This document shows positions 1 to 12,000 of a DNA stretch of 64,000 bases, one piece after another. Below the pieces are notes generated by a model. The model made no database searches. It saw nothing but the letters and a program-made list of their open reading frames with translations, and was not told the origin of the DNA. How positions within the stretch are numbered: the stretch's first letter is position 1; the number at the start of each line of letters is the position of its first letter. Source of the DNA: Arenicola marina (Eukaryota; Annelida; Polychaeta; Arenicolidae); the NCBI GenBank assembly GCA_964019135.1, contig OZ025252.1:8944823-9008822 (forward strand), in the 5' to 3' direction. The position numbers were made by a program, and so were the translations under genes.

Positions 1-3000
1 GGTGTTCGACCCTCTCACGCGAGACTTGGTGCCGCTGACACCTTACCCCCCCGAGATCACCCCTGAAGACTTACATTACGCCGGGCCGTATCCTTTCACA
101 TCGAAACAACATCAATATTTTCCTTGAGAAACTTTGAAAGCGTTTTGAATGGAAATTATATATATTGGACCTTTCTGTGCAAGAACACGTGTTGTACGCA
201 GTACATAACAGGTCATGTTAAGTGATTTCTATTTTCCAAACTGGTGCATTTCGCATAGGAAAAGTGTGGCTTTCCTGACTATATTATATCATCCAACATC
301 ACTGCCGTCTGTTGCCATTTTTATGATAACGCATCTATGTCATACAGATATAGTCCGGTCATTCTAGCGCCACATCGGGTGGACCAGGAACAAATTGCCA
401 CAGAATTTCTTTTTATGGGGATAGTATCAACCCATGACCTGGTACAACAGAAAAAAAAATCTAAAGAAATCTAGGTGGGGGAACATTTGTTAACTTTTAT
501 TTTCAAATTTGGTATATCTTTACAATGTTAACCATCGATTTCGTAAGGATTTTGTACGTGTGCAGTAAGTTTTAGTGCACGTACGTCTCCGTTCGCATTC
601 GCTATTCTAGCCCTGTCAGTCCGGCTTCTCACACATGAGTCGGATAATAATTACCCTAAAAATAGTTATTATCGGGTTCCATTTTATTGCTGATGGGGGG
701 GAGGGGGGGGGGGGCGAGTGGGCGACTTTGAAAATAGTCTTCATAGAGCGGGTTTGCCGGAAAAAAGAATCAACGCAGTCGGTCTGCCGGGAGCAGCGAC
801 ATAGGACGGGGCAATGGAACAACGATATCCCTCCCGCAGCCGGTCTGCCGGGAGCAGCGACATAGGACGGGGCAATGGAACAACGATATCCCTCCCGCAG
901 CCGGTCTGCCGGGAGCAGCGACATAGGACGGGGCAATGGAACAACGATATCCCTCCCGCAGCCGGTCTGCCGGGAGCAGCGACATAGGACGGGGCAATGG
1001 AACAACGATATCCCTCCCGCAGCCGGTCTGCCGGGAGCAGCGACATAGGACGGGGCAATGGAACAACGATATCCCTCCCGCAGCCGGTCTGCAGGGAGCA
1101 GCGACATAGGACGGGGCAATGGAACAACGATATCCCTCCCGCAGTCGGTCTGCAGGGAGCAGCGACATAGGACGGGGCAATGGAACAACGATATCCCTCC
1201 CGCAGCCGGTCTGCCGGGAGCAGCGACATAGGACGGGGCAATGGAACAACGATATCCCTCCCGCAGCCGGTCTGCCGGGAGCAGCGACATAGGACGGGGC
1301 AATGGAACAACGATATCCCTCCCGCAGCCGGTCTGCAGGGAGCAGCGACATAGGACGGGGCAATGGAACAACGATATCCCTCCCGCAGCCGGTCTGCCGG
1401 GAGCAGCGACATAGGACGGGGCAATGGAACAACGATATCCCTCCCGCAGCCGGTCTGCAGGGAGCAGCGACATAGGACGGGGCAATGGAACAACGATATC
1501 CCTCCCGCAGCCGGTCTGCCGGGAGCAGCGACATAGGACGGGGCAATGGAAGAACGATATCCCTCCCGCAGCCGGTCTGCAGGGAGCAGCGACATAGGAC
1601 GGGGCAATGGAACAACGATATCCCTCCCGCAGCCGGTCTGCAGGGAGCAGCGACATAGGACGGGGCGATGGAACAACGATATCCCTCCCGCAGCCGGTCT
1701 GCAGGGAGCAGCGACATAGGACGGGGCAATGGAACAACGATATCCCTCCCGCAGCCGGTCTGCCGGGAGCAGCGACATAGGACGGGGCAATGGAACAACG
1801 ATATCCCTCCCGCAGCCGGTCTGCAGGGAGCAGCGACATAGGACGGGGCAATGGAACAACGATATCCCTCCCGCAGCCGGTCTGCCGGGAGCAGCGACAT
1901 AGGACGGGGCGATGGAACAACGATATCCCTCCCGCAGCCGGTCTGCAGGGAGCAGCGACATAGGACGGGGCAATGGAACAACGATATCCCTCCCGCAGCC
2001 GGTCTGCAGGGAGCAGCGACATAGGACGGGGCAATGGAACAACGATATCCCTCCCGCAGCCGGTCTGCAGGGAGCAGCGACATAGGACGGGGCAATGGAA
2101 CAACGATATCCCTCCCGCAGTCGGTCTGCCGGGAGCAGCGACATAGGACGGGGCAATGGAAGAACGATATCCCTCCCGCAGCCGGTCTGCAGGGAGCAGC
2201 GACATAGGACGGGGCAATGGAACAACGATATCCCTCCCGCAGCCGGTCTGCCGGGAGCAGCGACATAGGACGGGGCAATGGAACAACGATATCCCTCCCG
2301 CAGCCGGTCTGCAGGGAGCAGCGACATAGGACGGGGCAATGGAACAACGATATCCCTCCCGCAGCCGGTCTGCAGGGAGCAGCGACATAGGACGGGGCAA
2401 TGGAACAACGATATCCCTCCCGCAGCCGGTCTGCAGGGAGCAGCGACATAGGACGGGGCAATGGAACAACGATATCCCTCCCGCAGCCGGTCTGCAGGGA
2501 GCAGCGACATAGGACGGGGCAATGGAACAACGATATCCCTCCCGCAGCCGGTCTGCAGGGAGCAGCGACATAGGACGGGGCAATGGAACAACGATATCCC
2601 TCCCGCAGCCGGTCTGCAGGGAGCAGCGACATAGGACGGGGCAATGGAACAACGATATCCCTCCCGCAGCCGGTCTGCAGGGAGCAGCGACATAGGACGG
2701 GGCAATGGAACAACGATATCCCTCCCGCAGCCGGTCTGCCGGGAGCAGCGACATAGGACGGGGCAATGGAACAACGATATCCCTCCCGCAGCCGGTCTGC
2801 AGGGAGCAGCGACATAGGACGGGGCAATGGAACAACGATATCCCTCCCGCAGCCGGTCTTCCGGGAGCAGCGACATAGGACGGGGCAATGGAACAACGAT
2901 ATCCCTCCCGCAGCCGGTCTGCAGGGAGCAGCGACATAGGACGGGGCAATGGAACAACGATATCCCTCCCGCAGCCGGTCTGCAGGGAGCAGCGACATAG

Positions 3001-6000
3001 GACGGGGCAATGGAAGAACGATATCCCTCCCGCAGCCGGTCTGCCGGGAGCAGCGACATAGGACGGGGCAATGGAACAACGATATCCCTCCCGCAGCCGG
3101 TCTGCAGGGAGCAGCGACATAGGACGGGGCAATGGAACAACGATATCCCTCCCGCAGCCGGTCTGCCGGGAGCAGCGACATAGGACGGGGCAATGGAAGA
3201 ACGATATCCCTCCCGCAGCCGGTCTGCAGGGAGCAGCGACATAGGACGGGGCAAGGGAACAACGATATCCCTCCCGCAGCCGGTCTGCAGGGAGCAGCGA
3301 CATAGGACGGGGCAATGGAACAACGATATCCCTCCCGCAGCCGGTCTGCCGGGAGCAGCGACATAGGACGGGGCAATGGAACAACGATATCCCTCCCGCA
3401 GCCGGTCTGCAGGGAGCAGCGACATAGGACGGGGCAATGGAACAACGATATCCCTCCCGCAGCCGGTCTGCAGGGAGCAGCGACATAGGACGGGGCAATG
3501 GAACAACGATATCCCTCCCGCAGCCGGTCTGCAGGGAGCAGCGACATAGGACGGGGCAATGGAACAACGATATCCCTCCCGCAGCCGGTCTGCCGGGAGC
3601 AGCGACATAGGACGGGGCAATGGAACAACGATATCCCTCCCGCAGCCGGTCTGCAGGGAGCAGCGACATAGGACGGGGCAATGGAACAACGATATCCCTC
3701 CCGCAGTCGGTCTGCAGGGAGCAGCGACATAGGACGGGGCAATGGAACAACGATATCTCTCCCGCAGCCGGTCTGCAGGGAGCAGCGACATAGGACGGGG
3801 CAATGGAACAACGATATCCCTCCCGCAGCCGGTCTGCAGGGAGCAGCGACATAGGACGGGGCAATGGAACAACGATATCCCTCCCGCAGCCGGTCTGCAG
3901 GGAGCAGCGACATAGGACGGGGCAATGGAAGAACGATATCCCTCCCGCAGCCGGTCTGCCGGGAGCAGCGACATAGGACGGGGCAATGGAACAACGATAT
4001 CCCTCCCGCAGCCGGTCTGCAGGGAGCAGCGACATAGGACGGGGCAATGGAACAACGATATCCCTCCCGCAGCCGGTCTTCCGGGAGCAGCGACATAGGA
4101 CGGGGCAATGGAACAACGATATCCCTCCCGCAGCCGGTCTGCAGGGAGCAGCGACATAGGACGGGGCAATGGAACAACGATATCCCTCCCGCAGCCGGTC
4201 TGCAGGGAGCAGCGACATAGGACGAGGCAATGGAACAACGATATCCCTCCCGCAGCCGGTCTTCCGGGAGCAGCGACATAGGACGGGGCAATGGAACAAC
4301 GATATCCCTCCCGCAGCCGGTCTGCCGGGAGCAGCGACATAGGACGAGGCAATGGAACAACGATATCCCTCCCGCAGCCGGTCTTCCGGGAGCAGCGACA
4401 TAGGACGGGGCAATGGAACAACGATATCCCTCCCGCAGCCGGTCTGCAGGGAGCAGCGACATAGGACGAGGCAATGGAACAACGATATCCCTCCCGCAGC
4501 CGGTCTGCAGGGAGCAGCGACATAGGACGGGGCAATGGAACAACGATATCCCTCCCGCAGCCGGTCTGCCGGGAGCAGCGACATAGGACGGGGCAATGGA
4601 ACAACGATATCCCTCCCGCAGCCGGTCTGCAGGGAGCAGCGACATAGGACGGGGCAATGGAACAACGATATCCCTCCCGCAGCCGGTCTGCCGGGAGCAG
4701 CGACATAGGACGAGGCAATGGAACAACGATATCCCTCCCGCAGCCGGTCTGCCGGGAGCAGCGACATAGGACGGGGCAATGGAACAACGATATCCCTCCC
4801 GCAGCCGGTCTGCCGGGAGCAGCGACATAGGACGGGGCAATGGAACAACGATATCCCTCCCGCAGCCGGTCTGCCGGGAGCAGCGACATAGGACGGGGCA
4901 ATGGAAGAACGATATCCCTCCCGCAGCCGGTCTGCCGGGAGCAGCGACATAGGACGAGGCAATGGAACAACGATATCCCTCCCGCAGCCGGTCTGCAGGG
5001 AGCAGCGACATAGGACGGGGCAATGGAACAACGATATCCCTCCCGCAGCCGGTCTGCAGGGAGCAGCGACATAGGACGGGGCAATGGAACAACGATATCC
5101 CTCCCGCAGCCGGTCTGCCGGGAGCAGCGACATAGGACGAGGCAATGGAACAACGATATCCCTCCCGCAGCCGGTCTGCCGGGAGCAGCGACATAGGACG
5201 GGGCAATGGAACAACGATATCCCTCCCGCAGCCGGTCTGCCGGGAGCAGCGACATAGGACGGGGCAATGGAACAACGATATCCCTCCCGCAGCCGGTCTG
5301 CAGGGAGCAGCGACATAGGACGGGGCAATGGAACAACGATATCCCTCCCGCAGCCGGTCTGCCGGGAGCAGCGACATAGGACGGGGCAATGGAACAACGA
5401 TATCCCTCCCGCAGCCGGTCTGCAGGGAGCAGCGACATAGGACGGGGCAATGGAACAACGATATCCCTCCCGCAGCCGGTCTGCAGGGAGCAGCGACATA
5501 GGACGGGGCAATGGAACAACGATATCCCTCCCGCAGCCGGTCTGCCGGGAGCAGCGACATAGGACGGGGCAATGGAACAACGATATCCCTCCCGCAGCCG
5601 GTCTGCAGGGAGCAGCGACATAGGACGGGGCAATGGAACAACGATATCCCTCCCGCAGCCGGTCTGCAGGGAGCAGCGACATAGGACGGGGCAATGGAAC
5701 AACGATATCCCTCCCGCAGCCGGTCTGCCGGGAGCAGCGACATAGGACGAGGCAATGGAACAACGATATCCCTCCCGCAGCCGGTCTGCAGGGAGCAGCG
5801 ACATAGGACGGGGCAATGGAACAACGATATCCCTCCCGCAGCCGGTCTGCCGGGAGCAGCGACATAGGACGGGGCAATGGAACAACGATATCCCTCCCGC
5901 AGCCGGTCTTCCGGGAGCAGCGACATAGGACGGGGCAATGGAACAACGATATCCCTCCCGCAGCCGGTCTGCCGGGAGCAGCGACATAGGACGGGGCGAT

Positions 6001-9000
6001 GGAACAACGATATCCCTCCCGCAGCCGGTCTGCCGGGAGCAGCGACATAGGACGGGGCAATGGAACAACGATATCCCTCCCGCAGCCGGTCTGCCGGGAG
6101 CAGCGACATAGGACGGGGCAATGGAACAACGATATCCCTCCCGCAGCCGGTCTGCAGGGAGCAGCGACATAGGACGGGGCAATGGAACAACGATATCCCT
6201 CCCGCAGCCGGTCTGCAGGGAGCAGCGACATAGGACGGGGCAATGGAACAACGATATCCCTCCCGCAGCCGGTCTGCCGGGAGCAGCGACATAGGACGGG
6301 GCAATGGAACAACGATATCCCTCCCGCAGCCGGTCTGCCGGGAGCAGCGACATAGGACGGGGCAATGGAAGAACGATATCCCTCCCGCAGCCGGTCTGCC
6401 GGGAGCAGCGACATAGGACGGGGCAATGGAACAACGATATCCCTCCCGCAGCCGGTCTGCCGGGAGCAGCGACATAGGACGGGGCAATGGAACAACGATA
6501 TCCCTCCCGCAGCCGGTCTGCCGGGAGCAGCGACATAGGACGGGGCAATGGAACAACGATATCCCTCCCGCAGCCGGTCTGCCGGGAGCAGCGACATAGG
6601 ACGGGGCAATGGAACAACGATATCCCTCCCGCAGCCGGTCTGCCGGGAGCAGCGACATAGGACGGGGCAATGGAACAACGATATCCCTCCCGCAGCCGGT
6701 CTGCCGGGAGCAGCGACATAGGACGGGGCAATGGAACAACGATATCCCTCCCGCAGCCGGTCTGCCGGGAGCAGCGACATAGGACGGGGCAATGGAACAA
6801 CGATATCCCTCCCGCAGCCGGTCTGCCGGGAGCAGCGACATAGGACGGGGCAATGGAACAACGATATCCCTCCCGCAGCCGGTCTGCCGGGAGCAGCGAC
6901 ATAGGACGGGGCAATGGAACAACGATATCCCTCCCGCAGCCGGTCTGCCGGGAGCAGCGACATAGGACGGGGCAATGGAACAACGATATCCCTCCCGCAG
7001 CCGGTCTGCCGGGAGCAGCGACATAGGACGGGGCAATGGAACAACGATATCCCTCCCGCAGCCGGTCTGCAGGGAGCAGCGACATAGGACGGGGCAATGG
7101 AACAACGATATCCCTCCCGCAGCCGGTCTGCCGGGAGCAGCGACATAGGACGGGGCAATGGAACAACGATATCCCTCCCGCAGCCGGTCTGCCGGGAGCA
7201 GCGACATAGGACGGGGCAATGGAACAACGATATCCCTCCCGCAGCCGGTCTGCAGGGAGCAGCGACATAGGACGGGGCAATGGAACAACGATATCCCTCC
7301 CGCAGTCGGTCTGCAGGGAGCAGCGACATAGGACGGGGCAATGGAACAACGATATCCCTCCCGCAGCCGGTCTGCAGGGAGCAGCGACATAGGACGGGGC
7401 AATGGAACAACGATATCCCTCCCGCAGCCGGTCTGCCGGGAGCAGCGACATAGGACGGGGCAATGGAACAACGATATCCCTCCCGCAGCCGGTCTGCAGG
7501 GAGCAGCGACATAGGACGGGGCAATGGAACAACGATATCCCTCCCGCAGCCGGTCTGCAGGGAGCAGCGACATAGGACGGGGCAATGGAACAACGATATC
7601 CCTCCCGCAGCCGGTCTGCAGGGAGCAGCGACATAGGACGGGACAATGGAACAACGATATCCCTCCCGAGCGGATTTTGGCGGTAAAAAACGGGGGCGGG
7701 GGAGCTTTTCCGCGGAATCCAAACCTCGTATTGTACCCATTATTTCCCGGGGCGTTGGTGCGGCTGCTCCTCGGCACTCTCCGCACGCTCCAACCCAAGC
7801 GTACTGCATGGGCATCTTTTTGAAGTGCAGTCACTTTATTACCCTCAGAAGGGCGTCTGGAGAACCGGCAAGGTCAGGTTCCAGCTGACCCTCTCAATAA
7901 ACCCACCCTCAATGTTCTGGATCCAAGCAGCTCTGCTGGCCCATTCACTCATGTACTTGGTAGTACGTTCACTCTAGCGCTGGGACGGGGGGCAGCTGCT
8001 GATGTGGGTGGGAGTGTATGCATTGAACTGCTTGTGGACACCTCATCACAGAATCTTCGGTGACGAAATGTGTACAAGCCCTCACTGTGTTTACCATTAG
8101 AGATCGTATACAGTACCTCACATAATCTCTATTGCCACCATATATTCGAGGGCTTCCTCACCACCAGCCTGAAGTATGCTCTCTTTCACTGCCATTCTGT
8201 TGCACAGTTGGGCTTGCGAGATGTAATGTCACATCCAGCAACTGCATGTGCAAACAGCATAACCCCCCCCCCCCACACCCCCTCCAGTGATCTCTGGCCA
8301 ATGGATGTCCCATATCATCAGCTTCTTGCTGCGCTGCTTATTGTCAAACTGCAGATGCAATGTAAATGGCCTTTATGGAAGCATAGCAGAACCAGTAGGT
8401 CAGTGTCTTCTGAAATCAACGTGCTTGGATCTTCAGTCGCACACGCTACGGCTGTCTGGATGAGAATATTGGCGTCACCTTCTGCGTATGCCGTTTTACA
8501 TCTCGTTCGCAGCTTCTGAGACAACATGGCGACAAACCTCTGTTTTTTTTGCTTTCGTTAGTCAGGAAATGCTCGTCCTTGGACATGATAAGCCATTAAA
8601 TTTGACTTGAGCTCGCAGGTCGACGGCCTGTTTATATCCATCAAACACAATGGCATGTTGATAGAAATGCCTCCTGGAGGTAATTTTGGGGCAGGCATGT
8701 CACCCCCTCTGCCTACAGACCAGATAGCATTGATCAGCCTATGCTTGCTTCTCGTGTGAAGTAGGCTGTCCATTCCACGATCGCGGGTCAGTCCTCCTGT
8801 TGTTTTGGTAGTTCTCATGATCTCATGATCTGTGCTATCATCAGGTCTGATGATAGACTTGCCCAGTAGCGATCATTCACGCGAACAACATGGTGCAGTG
8901 TCATGAAGAATCTAAGCACATCAGGATGTTTCAAACATCCTGATGTGCTTCGGCTCACAGACAAACATGATGTTTGTCTGTGAGCCGAGGCATCAGCTGT

Positions 9001-12000
9001 ACGTAGATGCATGCTGACTTGGCATACAGGCTGTTCCCAGATGGATCAAAATGGCAGCGTGTCCTGGAGGATTTGAGACAAAATTTCCAGTTGCCTATTT
9101 TTTTGGCTTTGATGAAGAGACAGGGAATATCGACCATCTCCGTATAGGTTTACTGTAGCTAAAGGTTTCTGGTCTGGCTTGTAGTCAGTTCTGCTCTCCG
9201 TCTCTTCAGTATATCTTGGACTTTGTCCAGACAATTGGAAGAACCCACCTGTCATCTGCCATACAAAAGGAGAGCTTTATCCAATTCGCTTCCTTCAGAA
9301 CTTGCTTCATGAGATGCTTCTTCAAAAGGGTTTACTTTCATCTTCTCAGATCCAGATGAGTTTGGGAAGGTCAAGGCGGACTCCCCAGATATGTTTCACC
9401 TATTACCTGTCCGGCATGAGGCGCCGTGTGAATCTCAGCTAATTGTGTGTTGAACGCATTTGCTGCAATCATTGCATTCAGGGCAGAATCCAGGGCGGCA
9501 GTAGGTGAATTCGTATATCATCGGCAAGCAAGTGATTTAGGTATTGCCCTGGATATATTCCTTGACAGACAGCCAGCATCATGTCTGACCACCCGGACCT
9601 CGGTGAGCGTAGTGGGCAGGCTACCTTTCAGAGAAGGACTAGCTTCTGGGCTTGGTCGGCGCAGTCAATTGGACCATGCTCCTCGTAGGCGAGGGGCAAC
9701 ATTCTGCTCATTGAACAGCTTCCAGAGAACCAGTCTGAGCCTGCTTCCATGTACATAAGTGCATGAACATAGTATATATCGACTAGGCACTACCGACACA
9801 CTCACACAAGGGTCACCCCATGGCCTGCTACAACAGGAGTAATACGGCCTAAGATATACGAAAACCATGTTAACTCCGAAAAACTGGAAAAATTAGAAAC
9901 AAAATCAATTTCATTTTTTTCTATTGTACTAGGACATGGGTAGATACTATCCCCACAAAATATATTATGTTGCAATTAGTTCCAGGTCCACCCCATGTGG
10001 CGGTAGAACGACCGGACTATACGTGCACTAAAACTTACAGTACACATACGAAATCCTCACGAAATCGGTGGTTAGCATTGTGAAGATATGCCCAATTTTT
10101 AAATCAAAATTAAAAAATGTTCCCCCGCCTAGATTTCTTTAGATTTGTTTTCTGTTGTACTAGGTCATGGGTAGATACTATCCCACAAAAAGAAGTTCTG
10201 TTGCAATTTGTTCCTGGTTCATGCACAGAATGACGAGACTAATAATGTGTGTAGAACATATGTAAAGTATATGTCAACTTCCAAAAGTACATCTAAAATC
10301 CACAATGACAATAGGCATTACCCAGACCATGGCTAGTAACTGTCTGACTCTTCTAATTAGGCATAAGTTGGAGTAACACAGCCTTCATAATCCCAGGTTG
10401 CATCTAACATGGTACATTAATGGAATCATTATTTGTTTAAAGTCGTGGTGGATTATTCTGTGGTATTCCGAAAATATCGTTCTGTCTGCATCTTGCCTGT
10501 CATTGTTGAACTATGATGTCGCACACTAAAGTGACCTTGACGCCCAGCCAGACAAATACCCAGACAGAAAGCCTATATGATTGCACTCGGCAACATTGAT
10601 CTCTATTCAGGGAAGAAAATAGCTGACTTCAATCCTGAAACCTTTAAGGTATGTATAAATGAGTTATAACAGAGGTGTGTTTGTGGTACGAAGGTTCTTT
10701 GTATAAACCGTACATGGTGCCAATGACGAAGTCGCATGCTAACGGTCACTTCGGGAAGCACCGCGAAACCGGCTCAAATGACGGATGCCAGGCTTCGTAA
10801 GGCGACTTCATATATATAGCATTACATTGTGTTTATATATATAGCATTACATTGTGTTTATATATATAGCATTACATTGTGTTTATATATATAGCATTAC
10901 ATTGTGTTTTTCTTAATTGTTGACCATCCCCGACATAGTGGTTAGCGCACTAGACCGCAGATGAATAGGTTCCTGGGGGCCTTCCTGCTGCAGTGGTTAG
11001 CCCACTAGACCGCAGATCAATGGGTCCTGAGGGCCTCCATGGTGCAGTGGTTAGCCCACTAGACCGCAGATCAATGGGTCCTGGGGGCCTTCCTGCTGCA
11101 GTGGTTGGCGCAATAGACCGCAGATCAATAGGTCCTGAAGGCCTTCCTGGTGTAGTGGTTACAGCACTAGACCGCAGATCAATGGGTCCTGGGGGCCTCC
11201 CTGGTGTAGTGGTTGGCGCACTAGATCGCAAATCAATAGATTCCTGGGGGCCTTCCTGCTGCAGTGGTTGGCGAAATAGACCGCAGATCAATGGGTCCTG
11301 GGGACCTCCCTGGTGTAGTGGCTACAGCACTAGACCGCAGATTAATAGGTTCCTGGGGGCCTTCCTGGTGCAGTGGTTAGCCCACTAGACCGCAGATCAG
11401 TGGGTCCTGGGGGCCTCCATGGTGCAGTGGTTAGCCCACTAGACCGCAGATCAATGGGTCCTGGTGTAGGGGTTACAGCACTAGACCACAGATCAATGGG
11501 TCCTGGGGGCCTTCCTGCTGCAGTGGTTGGCGCAATAGACCGCAGATCAATACGTCCTGGGGGCCTCCATGGTGTAGTGGTTACAGCACTAGACCACAGA
11601 TCAATGGGTCCTGGGGGCCTTCCTGCTGCAGTGGTTGGCGCAATAGACCGCAGATCAATAGGCCCTGGGGGCTTCCCTGGTGTAGTGGTTAGCGCACTAG
11701 ACCGCAGATCAATATGTCCTGGGGGCCTCCCTGGTGTTGTGGTTACAGCGCTAGACCGCAGATCAATGGGTCCTGGGGACCTCCCTGGTGTAGTGGTTAC
11801 AGCACTAGACCACAGATCAATGGGTCCTGGGGGCCTCCCTGGTGTAGTGGCTACAGCACAAGGCCATAGATCAATGGGTCCTGGGGGCCTCCCTGGTGCA
11901 GTGATTAGCCCACCAGACCGTAGATCAATGGGTCCTGGGGGCCTCCCTGGTGCAGTGGTTACAGCAAGAGACCGCAGATCCAACCCTGGCCCGGACACCT

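Noticed and set aside
616-7834. Three minus-strand open frames of 2300-2400 codons
   Set aside because: They are the same 61-bp repeat read in three frames. The unit simply lacks minus-strand stops, and composition follows the repeat rather than a protein family. The array is an EXO1 intron.
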